Shown piece by piece: positions 52,118 through 60,886 of a stretch of DNA of 64,000 nucleotides. Each line of letters begins with the position of its first letter. Position 1 is the first letter of the stretch. The notes beneath the pieces were generated by a model. It saw only the letters and a program-made list of their open reading frames with translations. It did no database searches and was not told the DNA's origin. Origin of the DNA: an uncultured Olsenella sp. (GTDB lineage: Bacteria; Actinomycetota; Coriobacteriia; Coriobacteriales; Atopobiaceae); contig OMVS01000001.1 in NCBI GenBank assembly GCA_900314575.1, positions 36,711 through 100,710 of the forward strand, given 5' to 3'. Position numbers and translations under genes: made by a program.

Positions 52118-53125
52118 CTACTCCTCGGGGTTCTTGAGCGTCGCGTACATGACGGCCTTGATGGTGTGCATGCGGTTCTCCGCCTCGTCGAACACGTGGC
52201 TGCGCTCGCTCCGGAAGACCTCGTCGGAGACCTCCATCTCCCGCACGCCGAACCTCTCGGCTATCTGGGCGCCCACGGCGGTCTTGGTGTCGTGGAAGCT
52301 CGGCAGGCAGTGCAGGAAGATGGCGTCGGGGCGCGCCTGCGCCATCACGTCCGCGGTGACGCGATAGGGCTCGAGGAGGGAGATGCGCTCCTCCCAGAGC
52401 TCGGCCGGCTCGCCCATCGAGACCCAGATGTCCGTGTAGAGCACGCTCGCGTCGCGGGCGCCCTCCTCCACGTCCTCCGTGAGGGTGATCGTGGAGCCGC
52501 GACCCTCGGCTATGGCCCGGCAGGTGGCGACGAGCTCGTCGTCCGGCATCTGCCTCTTTGGCCCGCAGGCGCAGAAGTCGATGCCGAGCTTGGCGCAGAC
52601 CACCATGAGCGAGTTGCCCACGTTGTTCCCGGCGTCGCCGAAGAACGTGAGCTTGCGCCCCTTGAGGTCGCGGCCGAAGACCTCGCGGGCGGTCAGGACG
52701 TCGGCGAGCATCTGGGTCGGGTGGAACTCGGTGGTCAGGCCGTTCCAGACGGGCACGCCGGCGTTGGCGGCGAGCTCCTCCACGACCTCCTGGCCGAACC
52801 CGCGGTACTCGATGCCGTCGTACATGCGGCCCATGACCTTCGCGGTGTCCTCCACGGACTCCTTGGTGCCCAGCTGCGACGACCCCGGGCCGATGTAGAC
52901 GGCGCCCATCCCCAGGTCGTGCGCGGCCACCTCGAAGGAGCTGCGCGTCCGCGTGGACGTCTTCTCGAAGATGAGCGCGACGTTCCTCCCCTCGAGCAGG
53001 CGGTGCGGCGTCCTGGCCTTCTTGAGACGCTTGAACTCCGCGGAGAGGTCGAGGAGGTACTCTATCTCCTCCGGCGTGAAGTCGAGCAGCTTGAGGAAGC
53101 TGCGGCCAGAGAGGTTGACGGTCAT
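52118..53125 (-). CDS. argF: Ornithine carbamoyltransferase
   Basis: Makes citrulline from ornithine and carbamoyl phosphate. The protein is 335 aa. Carbamoyl-phosphate loop FEKTSTRTRSSFEVAA, the FHPTQMLAD segment, and the ornithine-binding HCLPSFHD are present. Its placement ahead of ilvB-ilvN-ilvC (10 bp) is unusual. The catabolic (arcB) and anabolic (argF) forms cannot be told apart from sequence; no other arginine gene lies in the window, so argF is a default name. Confidence 0.94.
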   Translation of the reverse strand: MTVNLSGRSFLKLLDFTPEEIEYLLDLSAEFKRLKKARTPHRLLEGRNVALIFEKTSTRTRSSFEVAAHDLGMGAVYIGPGSSQLGTKESVEDTAKVMGRMYDGIEYRGFGQEVVEELAANAGVPVWNGLTTEFHPTQMLADVLTAREVFGRDLKGRKLTFFGDAGNNVGNSLMVVCAKLGIDFCACGPKRQMPDDELVATCRAIAEGRGSTITLTEDVEEGARDASVLYTDIWVSMGEPAELWEERISLLEPYRVTADVMAQARPDAIFLHCLPSFHDTKTAVGAQIAERFGVREMEVSDEVFRSERSHVFDEAENRMHTIKAVMYATLKNPEE

Positions 53126-53199
53126 CTGGGGCTCCTTTCGACGGTCGTGTTTCGGTGCCGTGAAGCTGCCATTCTATGCCCGGCGGAGCCCGCGGACGC

Positions 53200-53216
53200 C
53201 CAGAACGCCGTTCTGG
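53200..53216. promoter_or_regulatory. Palindrome upstream of argF
   Basis: CCAGAAC-gcc-GTTCTGG, a perfect 7-bp inverted repeat, about 75 bp ahead of argF, overlapping a TTGACC on the minus strand. Could be an operator; it does not match an ArgR box. The remaining 53,217-53,421 gap to ppk1 holds a TATAGT at 53,306 and G/C-rich repeats but no gene. Confidence 0.4.
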
Positions 53217-53421
53217 TCAAGAGCACGTAACGAGCGGAGCTCCACTCGACGGACGGGAGGGCGGGTGCTTACGGAAGTCTTATCAAAGTGCAGTTCTCCA
53301 TTACCTATAGTTTGAGTCACGTGTCCCCCCGCCCGAGCGTCCGGGGACGCCTCACGCGAAGCGAAGCGGCAACAGTCCCCGAGGGCCGGCCCCGAAGGGG
53401 CGAGCAGAGTCAGGAGCGCAT

Positions 53422-56121
53422 ATGAGCAAGAAGAGCGACAAGCCCGACCAGCAGGACGCCACCTTACGCGACGCCGGCGGCGACCAGCCCGCCGCCGCGG
53501 ACCACGGCTCCGGGCGCGACTTCTCCTACACGCAGAACCGCGAGGTGAGCTGGCTCAACTTCGACGACCGCATCCTGGACGAGGCCCTCGACCCCACCGT
53601 CCCCCTCTTCGAGCGGCTCAAGTTCGTCGAGATCTTCGGCTCGAACCTCGACGAGTGGTTCATGATCCGCGTCGGCGGCCTGTCCGACCTCGCCCGGCTC
53701 AAGCACCAGCCGCGCGACAACAAGTCCGACCAGACCCCCTCGGAGCAGCTCGAGACGGTCTTCTCGATCCTGCCCGGCTTGCTCGAGCGCCAGGCCTCCG
53801 CCTGGGAGCAGGTCACCTCCGAGCTCTCGGCCAACGGCCTCTCCTACGTCGCACCCGAAGACTACCTCGAGGACGACGTCGAGGCCGTCGAGAGCTACTA
53901 CGCGAGCTTCGTCGCGCCCATCAACTCGCCCCTGATCATCGACCCGCGCCACCCCTTCCCCAACCTGCGCAACTCCTACCAGTACGTCGCCTGCACCCTC
54001 GACGGCGCCGACGAACGCGGCGTGCTCGGCATCGTCGAGGTGCCGCCCTCGCTGCCGCGCGTGGTCGAGCTGCCCTCCACCACCAAGCTCTACCGCTACA
54101 CCCTGCTCGAGGACGTGATCGCCTACAAGCTCTCCGACTGCTTCGGCGGCTACGTGCCGCGCAACCACGCGGTCATCCGCGTCACGCGAAACGCCGACAT
54201 CGACCCCGACGGCGAGGGCGTCGAGGAGGAGGAGGACTACCGCCTCCACATGAAGAAGGTCCTCAAGAAGCGCCAGCGCCTCCAGCCGATCCGCCTCGAG
54301 ATCCGCGGCGAGATCGACCGCAAGCTCGAGGCCTTCATCATCCGCGAGCTGGGGCTCACCAAGGAGCGCGTCTCGAGGGTCCGCATCCCGCTCGACCTCG
54401 GCTTCATCTACGGACTCGAGGGCAAGATCCCCGACGAGGTGCACAGCAGGCTCGTCTACGAGCCGTTCGTCCCGCAGATCTCGCCCATGGTCGACATGAC
54501 GAGGCCCCTGCGCCCCCAGGTCGAGGACCACGACGTCCTTCTCTTCTACCCCTACGAGTCGATGGACCCGCTGCTCGAGCTCCTGCGCCAGGCCGCCAAC
54601 GACGACGACTGCATCTCCATCAAGATCACCCTCTACCGCGTGGCCAAGCAGTCGCGCCTCTGCGAGAGCCTCATCTCGGCGGTCGAGAACGGCAAGGACG
54701 TCACCGTCCTCATGGAGCTGCGCGCCCGCTTCGACGAGGCGAACAACATCGCCTGGGCGGAGCGTCTCGAGAACGCGGGCTGCACGGTCATCTACGGCCA
54801 GGAGGGATACAAGGTCCACTCCAAGATCTGCCAGATCACCTACCACAACGGCGGCAGCATAAAGCGGATCACCTGCCTGGGCACCGGCAACTTCAACGAG
54901 AAGACCGCCAAGCTCTACTCGGACTTCATGCTGCTCACCGCCCACGAGGGCATCGCCGAAGACGGCAACTCCTTCTTCCGCAACCTCGGCGTCGGCAACC
55001 TGCGCGGCACCTACAAGTACCTCGGCGTCGCCCCCGTCGGCCTGAAGCCCCTCGTCCTCAGGGGCCTCAACAGGGAGATCCGCCACGCGCGCGAGGGCCT
55101 GCCCGCGCAGGTCTTCATGAAGATGAACTCGCTCACCGACCGCGACGTCATCGACAAGATCGCCGAGGCCTGCCAGGCGGGCGTCCACGTGATCATGATC
55201 GTGCGCGGCATCTGCTGCATCAAGGCGGACGTCCCCGGCAAGACCGAGGGGCTCGTCGTGAGGGAGATAGCCGGCCGCTTCCTCGAGCACGCCCGCGTCT
55301 ACGCCTTCGGCGTCGACGTCGACACCGTCTACCTCTCGTCCGCCGACATGATGACCCGCAACACCGAGCGTCGCGTCGAGATCGCCTACCCGGTGCTCGA
55401 CAGGACCTGCCGCGAGCTCGTGATCCAGTACATGAACTTCCAGCTCGCCGACAACGTGAAGGCGCGCCAGCTCACGAGCGAGGGCACCTGGAGGAAGCTC
55501 GACGCCGAGCCCGGCGAGCCGAGGGTCGTCTGCCAGGAGGCGCTGATGCAGCTCGCGTACCTGCGCGCCCGCAAGTCCGACGTGAGCATCCTCACGCCCT
55601 CCGGCACCATCACCCCCAAGCTCTCGCGCAGCGTCACGGACCGCCTCCTGTCTCTGCCCGGCATCGGCACCTACGACGACGCCCCCGTATCGACGCTCCC
55701 GAAGGCGCCCTTCCCCGACGTCCGCGGGTGGACGGAGGAGATGCCCCGCGCGGACGCCGAGAACCTTCCGGGGACGCCCGCGCCCGAGGCGCAGCCCCTC
55801 GCTCCGACCAGTGATGACACGCGCTCTGCGGAAGGCTCCAAGGTTGAGCCTCAAGCTGAGGTCGAGGGTATGGAGCCCGCCGAGAAAGACCCTAAACCCA
55901 AAGTCGAGCCTCCCTCCCCGGACGGCACCACGACCGGGCGGGTGGCGTCGGGGGTGGCACCGGACCTCGGTGGAGCCGAGGCGAGCCGCGAGGCCGCCTC
56001 TGCTGGCGCCGGCGCAGGTGTCGGGCCCGAGGCGCCCGAGGGCGCGAGCCGCACGACGACGGCGCTGCACCTCATCGGCATGGGCCTTAAGATGCTGTTC
56101 GGTGGGGGTCGCAAGGACTAG
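53422..56121 (+). CDS. ppk1: Polyphosphate kinase 1 with long C-terminal extension
   Basis: Reversibly polymerises the gamma phosphate of ATP into polyphosphate. The protein is 899 aa, about 200 longer than a typical Ppk1. Core about 40-735: N domain NREVSWLNFDDRILDEA, phospholipase D-like domains with catalytic His466 in YKVHSKICQITYH, NFNEKTAKLYSDF, and FLEHARVYAF...YLSSADMMTRN. The tail from about 740 is low-complexity, rich in Pro/Glu/Ala/Gly, and ends in a conserved-looking helix (TTALHLIGMGLKMLF) followed by GGGRKD. ATG has AGGAG five bases upstream. Confidence 0.94.
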   Translation: MSKKSDKPDQQDATLRDAGGDQPAAADHGSGRDFSYTQNREVSWLNFDDRILDEALDPTVPLFERLKFVEIFGSNLDEWFMIRVGGLSDLARLKHQPRDNKSDQTPSEQLETVFSILPGLLERQASAWEQVTSELSANGLSYVAPEDYLEDDVEAVESYYASFVAPINSPLIIDPRHPFPNLRNSYQYVACTLDGADERGVLGIVEVPPSLPRVVELPSTTKLYRYTLLEDVIAYKLSDCFGGYVPRNHAVIRVTRNADIDPDGEGVEEEEDYRLHMKKVLKKRQRLQPIRLEIRGEIDRKLEAFIIRELGLTKERVSRVRIPLDLGFIYGLEGKIPDEVHSRLVYEPFVPQISPMVDMTRPLRPQVEDHDVLLFYPYESMDPLLELLRQAANDDDCISIKITLYRVAKQSRLCESLISAVENGKDVTVLMELRARFDEANNIAWAERLENAGCTVIYGQEGYKVHSKICQITYHNGGSIKRITCLGTGNFNEKTAKLYSDFMLLTAHEGIAEDGNSFFRNLGVGNLRGTYKYLGVAPVGLKPLVLRGLNREIRHAREGLPAQVFMKMNSLTDRDVIDKIAEACQAGVHVIMIVRGICCIKADVPGKTEGLVVREIAGRFLEHARVYAFGVDVDTVYLSSADMMTRNTERRVEIAYPVLDRTCRELVIQYMNFQLADNVKARQLTSEGTWRKLDAEPGEPRVVCQEALMQLAYLRARKSDVSILTPSGTITPKLSRSVTDRLLSLPGIGTYDDAPVSTLPKAPFPDVRGWTEEMPRADAENLPGTPAPEAQPLAPTSDDTRSAEGSKVEPQAEVEGMEPAEKDPKPKVEPPSPDGTTTGRVASGVAPDLGGAEASREAASAGAGAGVGPEAPEGASRTTTALHLIGMGLKMLFGGGRKD

Positions 56122-56214
56122 CGACGGGCAGGGCGAGACCGGGCGGTGGAGCACCCGCCTCCCCCGCCCGTCCCCGCTACGTCTATACTCAAGTGACTGG
56201 CAGTGTTTGACGAC

Positions 56215-56241
56215 GAGGCCAGAGGGACGCCCTCTGGCCTC
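56215..56241 (+). other. Strong hairpin in the leader of the rlmD gene
   Basis: 12-bp perfect stem GAGGCCAGAGGG/CCCTCTGGCCTC with a 3-nt loop. A TATACT at 56184-56189 upstream may be the -10; the hairpin would then lie in the 5' leader of rlmD. Alternatively it terminates ppk1, but no T run follows. Confidence 0.5.
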
Positions 56242-56258
56242 GCTCCTTAGGGGGAAGC

Positions 56259-57596
56259 ATGGGTGTTACCGGAGGAGAGGCCCTGAGGCTGAGGGTCGAG
56301 CGGATGGCCTACGGCGCGGACGCCATCGCGCGTACCGACGACGGCGAGACCGTCTTCGTGAGCGGGGGCGTCCCGGGCGACCTCGTCGACGCACGCGTCA
56401 CGCAGGACGCGGGGACCTTCCTCAGGGCCAGGGTGGAGAGCGTGCTCGAGCCCTCGCCCGACCGGGTGCGCCCGGCCTGCCCGCTCGCGGGCGCCTGCGG
56501 CGGCTGCCCCTGGGCGAGCCTCTCCCGCCCCCTGCAGCTCTCCTCGAAGCGCGCGTCCGTCGTGGACTCCCTCGTCCGGATCGGGCGCTTCGACCCCGAC
56601 GAGGCGGAGGGCCTCGTCGCTCCCTGCGAGGCCCCCTCGGGGCCCTGGGGCTACCGCAACAAGATAGAGCTCGCGTTCGCGCGCAACGGGAGGCGCTCCG
56701 TCATAGGCATGCACGGGACGGATGGCACGAGCGTCGTCAAGGTCCCCAAGTGCCCACTGCTCTCCGGCAAGAACCAGGCCCTCGTCAAGTCGGTCTCCGG
56801 CGCCCTCACCTACCTCGCCAACTCCGACCGGCTGAGCTTCGAGCGCATCGGCCTCAGGGTCTCCGAGCGCACCGGCGACGTCGAGGTCGCGTTGTGGACG
56901 AGGCCGGAGGCCTTCCCCCGCGCCCGCGCCGCCAAGATAGTGGGCGACGCCGTAAAGGCGACCTCCGTCGTGCGCGTCATGACCAAGGGCGCGAGCAAGG
57001 CGCGCAAGATCGCGGGCCTCGAGGTTCTCTCGGGCAAGGGACACTGGAAGGAGCGGATCGGCGGCGAGACCATGCGCGTCTCGGCCCCCTCGTTCTTCCA
57101 GGTCAACACCACCGGTGCAGAGCGGCTTCAGGAGCTCGTCCTCGAAGGGCTGAGCCCCACTCCCGACGACGAGGCCATGGACCTCTACTGTGGGGCGGGC
57201 ACCTTCACGCTGCCGCTCGCCAGGCGCTGCGGCTACGTCTCCGCCGTCGAGTCGTACGGCCCCGCCGTCCGCGACCTCAGGCGCAACCTCGAGCGGGCGG
57301 GCATCGGCAACGCCGACCCCATCGGCGGCGACGCCGGCCTCGAGTTCCCGGACACCGACGCGGACGTGATTGTCGTCGACCCGCCGCGGGCGGGGCTCGC
57401 GGCCGACGTCGTGCAGAAGCTCTCGGCGCAGCCCGCGCGCGCAATCGCATACGTCAGCTGCGACCCCGCCACGCTCGGGCGCGACCTCGCGCGGTTCCGT
57501 GCCGAGGGAACCTATCGGCCCACCTCGGTCACGCCCGTCGACCTCTTCCCCCAGACCTTCCACGTCGAGACGGTGACCCTGCTCGAGCGGGCCTAG
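56259..57596 (+). CDS. rlmD: 23S rRNA (uracil-C5) methyltransferase, RlmD/RumA type
   Basis: SAM-dependent methyltransferase of 445 aa. An N-terminal TRAM domain (about 5-65) precedes the [4Fe-4S] cysteines CPLAGACGGCPW (Cys cluster). The methyltransferase core has FFQVNTTGAERL, DLYCGAGTFTLPLA, VDPPRAGL and the catalytic nucleophile in YVSCDPATL. Fe-S binding fits RlmD (U1939) or related RumA paralogues; exact target is inferred. The start ATG 56259 follows GGGGGAAG. Confidence 0.92.
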   Translation: MGVTGGEALRLRVERMAYGADAIARTDDGETVFVSGGVPGDLVDARVTQDAGTFLRARVESVLEPSPDRVRPACPLAGACGGCPWASLSRPLQLSSKRASVVDSLVRIGRFDPDEAEGLVAPCEAPSGPWGYRNKIELAFARNGRRSVIGMHGTDGTSVVKVPKCPLLSGKNQALVKSVSGALTYLANSDRLSFERIGLRVSERTGDVEVALWTRPEAFPRARAAKIVGDAVKATSVVRVMTKGASKARKIAGLEVLSGKGHWKERIGGETMRVSAPSFFQVNTTGAERLQELVLEGLSPTPDDEAMDLYCGAGTFTLPLARRCGYVSAVESYGPAVRDLRRNLERAGIGNADPIGGDAGLEFPDTDADVIVVDPPRAGLAADVVQKLSAQPARAIAYVSCDPATLGRDLARFRAEGTYRPTSVTPVDLFPQTFHVETVTLLERA

Positions 57597-57637
57597 GGAC
57601 GACGCCAGGGGCCTCACTTTTGTGACTTTAGGGCTAG

Positions 57638-57691
57638 CGCATCCGGATGCGAAAGAGTAAAAAGATAGAGGAACTTGGGCAAGGGCCCAAG
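57638..57691 (+). promoter_or_regulatory. Two palindromes in the ferredoxin leader
   Basis: CGCATCCGGATGCG (57638-57651, fully self-complementary) and CTTGGGC-aagg-GCCCAAG (57674-57691, 7-bp stem). They flank an A-rich stretch and precede the ferredoxin start. They could be an operator and an mRNA-stabilising hairpin. The adjacent TTGTGA at 57,621 may be a -35. Confidence 0.5.
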
Positions 57692-57711
57692 AGTTAGTGA
57701 GAGGAATGAAC

Positions 57712-57897
57712 ATGAAGGCAACTGTTTCCGAGGATTGCATCGGCTGCGGCCTCTGCGAGTCCACCTGCCCCGAGGTCTTCGCCATCGGCGACTCCGGCAT
57801 CGCCGAGCCCATCGTCGACGAGGTTCCCGCCGACGCCGAGGACACGGCCCAGGAGGCCGCCGACAACTGCCCCGTCTCCGCCATCACCGTGGAGTAG
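57712..57897 (+). CDS. Ferredoxin, single [4Fe-4S] type
   Basis: 61-aa ferredoxin, an electron carrier. MKATVSEDCIGCGLCESTCPEVF provides CxxCxxCxxxCP, and a distant CPV gives the fourth or an extra ligand, as in mono-cluster ferredoxins. Acidic protein (many Asp/Glu). I chose the ATG at 57712 with AGAGG seven bases upstream; ATG 57706 and GTG 57697 are less favourable. Its redox partner is not encoded nearby. Confidence 0.93.
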   Translation: MKATVSEDCIGCGLCESTCPEVFAIGDSGIAEPIVDEVPADAEDTAQEAADNCPVSAITVE

Positions 57898-57957
57898 CGC
57901 GAGCGCAGCAAAGGCAGGGGCGGCCCGGAGGGACTCCGGGCGAACCCAGGCGAACGC

Positions 57958-57991
57958 GAGGCGCCCCGTCACCGAGACGGGGCGCCTCTTT
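57958..57991 (+). terminator. Intrinsic terminator after the ferredoxin gene
   Basis: 13-bp perfect stem GAGGCGCCCCGTC/GACGGGGCGCCTC with loop ACCGA, followed by TTTC. It ends 16 bp before the maf start, so maf must have a separate start of transcription or rely on read-through. Confidence 0.8.
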
Positions 57992-58006
57992 CGAACGGAG
58001 CATCCC

Positions 58007-58669
58007 ATGATCCTCGCATCGGCATCACCACGCAGGCGACAGCTCCTCGAGCGCGCGGGCTTCTCGCTCGAGGTCCGCCCCGCCGACATCGACGAGACGA
58101 GGCGGGCGGGCGAGGCGCCCGTCGACCTCGTGCGGCGCCTCGCGACCGAGAAGGCGCATGCGACCTGGTCCTCACTCGGCGATTGCGGCGCCTCGGAGCC
58201 GCTCGTCGCCGCCGACACCATCGTCTGGACCGCGTCTGGCGAAGTCCTCGGCAAGCCCGCCGACGAGGACGCGGCGGTGCGCATGCTCCGCGAGCTCTCC
58301 GGAGTGGTCCACCACGTCACCACGGGCGTGTGCCTCATGCTCCCGGCTCCCGGCACCGCGGCGGAAGCCCCTGTCGAGTCCAGCTTCACGGAGACGACCT
58401 CGGTGCGCTTCTACCCCCTCACGGACGAGGAGATCCGGGCGTACGTCGCCAGCGGCGAGCCGATGGACAAGGCCGGCGCCTACGGGATCCAGGGCGCGGG
58501 CGGCCTCTTCGTCGCCGGCATCGAGGGAGACTGGAGCAACGTGGTGGGCCTTCCCGTCGCCCGCCTCGTAAGGGAGCTCGACGCCCTTCTCCGCTCGCGT
58601 GGAGGGGCGGAGAAGGACCTGCTCTTCGAGCTGCTCTCCCGCAAGCCGGGCGACCCGAGCGCCCTCTGA
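58007..58669 (+). CDS. maf: Maf-like nucleotide pyrophosphatase
   Basis: Hydrolyses non-canonical or modified nucleoside triphosphates and is linked to septum control. The protein is 220 aa. Motifs: ILASASPRRRQLLERAGF, LVAADTIVW, the GKPADEDAA region, TGVCL and DKAGAYGIQGAGGLFVAGIEGDWSNVVGLP. The distinct C-terminal 35 residues are weakly conserved. ATG 58007 has GGAG six bases upstream. Confidence 0.93.
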   Translation: MILASASPRRRQLLERAGFSLEVRPADIDETRRAGEAPVDLVRRLATEKAHATWSSLGDCGASEPLVAADTIVWTASGEVLGKPADEDAAVRMLRELSGVVHHVTTGVCLMLPAPGTAAEAPVESSFTETTSVRFYPLTDEEIRAYVASGEPMDKAGAYGIQGAGGLFVAGIEGDWSNVVGLPVARLVRELDALLRSRGGAEKDLLFELLSRKPGDPSAL

Positions 58670-58770
58670 GGGCGGACGCGCCCGCCCCAGCCGCGCCTCC
58701 CGCCCCGCACGGCACCCAACCCGGTTTCCAGCCCGCAATTGCCCGCACGCGCGTCAGAAAGGCGGCAGCC

Positions 58771-59796
58771 ATGCCAGAGCCCACGCCCACGAGCGTCACC
58801 CAGATCCCCGGCGTCTTCGCCGCTCACGCCACCCTCGCCGAGGGGGGCACCGGCTGCACCGTAATCGTCTGCCCCAAGGGGGCGACGGGAGGCGTCGACG
58901 TGCGCGGCGGCTCGCCCGCCACCCGCGAGACGGACCTCCTGCGTCCGGAGGAGACGGTGCAGGTGCTCAACGCCGTGGTGCTCTCGGGCGGCAGCGCCTA
59001 CGGCCTCGCGGCCTCCTGCGGCGTCGCCGAGGAGCTCGAGCGCCAGGGGATCGGCCTCAACGTCGGTGCGGGCGTCGTACCCATCGTCTCCTCGGCCTGC
59101 CTCTTCGACCTGCCCGTCGGCGACTTCTCCTCCCGTCCCGGCATCGACGAGGGCGCCGAGGCGACCAGGCACGCCCTCGCCTCCCAAGGCGTCCCCCTCG
59201 AGCGCGGCTGCGTCGGCGCCGGCACGGGCTGCACCGTCGGCAAGCTCGCAGGACCCGGGCGCGCCATGAAGTCGGGGGTCGGCGAGTGCGTGCTCTGCTC
59301 CGCGGACCTCGTGTGCGGCGCCGTGAGTGCCGTCAACGCCCTCGGCAACGTCTGTGACCCGGACACCGGCGAGGCGATCGCGGGCACGCTCTCCCCCGAC
59401 GGCACCCGCGTGGTGGACGCCTGCGAGCTCCTGCTCGACGCCAACGAGCGCTCCGGGTTCTCGAAGACCGCAGAGGAGAACGAGCGCGCCAACGCGGCGA
59501 GGCGGCCCGCGCCACGCACGAACACCACGATCTCCTGCGTGGTGACGAATGCTCGCCTCACCAAGGCCCAGGCCACGAAGGTCGCCCAGATGTCGGCCGA
59601 CGCCTATGCCCACGCGATCCGGCCGACGCACACGACCTCCGACGGCGACACCGTCTTCGTGATGGCGACGGGCGACGTCGATGCCGCCCCCGACGTCGTC
59701 GGCGTCCTCGCGACGCGCGCGCTCGAGCTCGCCATCGCCGACGCCGCCCGCTCCGCTTGGGGGGCGTACGGCCTCAAGGCGGCCGCGGACCTCTAG
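58771..59796 (+). CDS. P1-family peptidase (DmpA/NylC-type N-terminal hydrolase)
   Basis: 341-aa self-processing aminopeptidase/amidase. The autocleavage region is NTTISCVVTNARLTKAQATKVAQM, where the Thr becomes the new N-terminal nucleophile, giving two chains of about 240 and 95 residues. VVLSGGSAYGLAA and VGAGTGCTVGK are family segments. No signal peptide, so likely cytoplasmic. Substrates of this family range from D-aminoacyl esters to cyclic amides. ATG 58771; its stop overlaps the convergent glycosyltransferase stop by three bases. Confidence 0.86.
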   Translation: MPEPTPTSVTQIPGVFAAHATLAEGGTGCTVIVCPKGATGGVDVRGGSPATRETDLLRPEETVQVLNAVVLSGGSAYGLAASCGVAEELERQGIGLNVGAGVVPIVSSACLFDLPVGDFSSRPGIDEGAEATRHALASQGVPLERGCVGAGTGCTVGKLAGPGRAMKSGVGECVLCSADLVCGAVSAVNALGNVCDPDTGEAIAGTLSPDGTRVVDACELLLDANERSGFSKTAEENERANAARRPAPRTNTTISCVVTNARLTKAQATKVAQMSADAYAHAIRPTHTTSDGDTVFVMATGDVDAAPDVVGVLATRALELAIADAARSAWGAYGLKAAADL

Positions 59797-60827
59797 TTGA
59801 ACTTGACCAGTCGCTGCGCGATGCGGTAGATGATGATCGTGGCCTTCTCGCCGCCTGCCTTGGGGAGGTTGCTGTAGATGCCCACTAGGCCGTAGCGCAC
59901 GCGCAGGTACATGCGACGGTCGTAGCCCTTGAGCTCGTCCCAGAGCCCCTTGAGGTTCGCCTTCGCGTCGGGCTTGTCGGAGAGCTTCGAGAAGACCGAG
60001 CTCACCGCCATCATCAGGGTGAAGTAGCCCATCATGTAGGAGCGCAGCCTCGCGCTCGGCACGTCCTCGTAGAGGTGGTAGGCGTGCATCATGACCCGCG
60101 TAATCCGGAGCTGCTGGTCAATCCTGGAGACCATGACCTGCTCGTTCACGCTCTGGTCCCCGCGGCCGATGAAGTAGCGGTAGAGGTCGACCGGCAGGTA
60201 GTAGATGGTCTTGCAGCGGGGCAGCGGCACGTAGGCGTAGATGTTGTCCACGTAGAAGGTGTGCGCCGGCATGGGGACGCCGCCATCGCGCAGGACGTCC
60301 GTGCGGTAGCACAGGGAGTGCATGAGCAGGTTCTGCGAGAGGTTGAAGTGCCCGATCTGGTCCCACGTGATGACCTTGTTCTTGGGGACCGCGAAGCCGT
60401 AGTCGACGACCTTCTGGGTGTCGTCCTCCACGTGCTCGTACACGTAGTTGGTGATCACGAGGTCGACGCGGACGTCGTAGGCGATGAACGCGCGGAGCTT
60501 GTCGAGGAGCTGGCGCAGCGCGTCCGCGTCCACCCAGTCGTCGGAGTCGACCACCTTGTAGTAGGTGCCCTCGGCGTTCTCCAGGCCCTTGAGCACGGCG
60601 ATGCCGTGACCGCCGTTCTCCTGGTGCACCGCCTTCACGATGGTCGGGTAGCGCTCCTGCCACTCCTGCGCCTTGGCCAGGGTGTCGTCCTTGGTGGAGC
60701 CGTCGTCCACGACGACGATCTCGACGTCCTCGGCGTAGCCGCTCCCCTCGAGTATGGAGCTGATGCAGTGGTCCATGTACTCCGCAGAGTTGTAGCACGG
60801 GATGCCGAACGTGATGGTCTTGTTCAT
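59793..60827 (-). CDS. Family 2 glycosyltransferase
   Basis: 344-aa GT2 enzyme with a GT-A fold: TITFGIPCYNSAEYMDHCI (start), VVVDDGSTKDDT, GHGIAVLKGL and the DxD-like DSDDWVDAD. No TM segment except perhaps near the C-terminus. It lies directly after glf, so it may use UDP-galactofuranose or another sugar donor; that is inference. The ATG at 60827 has a weak ribosome site. Confidence 0.85.
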   Translation of the reverse strand: MNKTITFGIPCYNSAEYMDHCISSILEGSGYAEDVEIVVVDDGSTKDDTLAKAQEWQERYPTIVKAVHQENGGHGIAVLKGLENAEGTYYKVVDSDDWVDADALRQLLDKLRAFIAYDVRVDLVITNYVYEHVEDDTQKVVDYGFAVPKNKVITWDQIGHFNLSQNLLMHSLCYRTDVLRDGGVPMPAHTFYVDNIYAYVPLPRCKTIYYLPVDLYRYFIGRGDQSVNEQVMVSRIDQQLRITRVMMHAYHLYEDVPSARLRSYMMGYFTLMMAVSSVFSKLSDKPDAKANLKGLWDELKGYDRRMYLRVRYGLVGIYSNLPKAGGEKATIIIYRIAQRLVKFN

Positions 60828-60841
60828 AGGTCGCCTACCCC

Positions 60842-60873
60842 ACAAAGAAAGAGCCGCCGCGCGTGGCGGCGGC
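60842..60873 (-). terminator. Intrinsic terminator after glf
   Basis: Minus-strand stem GCCGCCGC/GCGGCGGC with 5-nt loop, followed by TCTTTCTTTG. It lies between glf and the glycosyltransferase gene, so the two may be separate or partly coupled units. Confidence 0.75.
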
Positions 60874-60886
60874 GAGGGCTCCGGGT

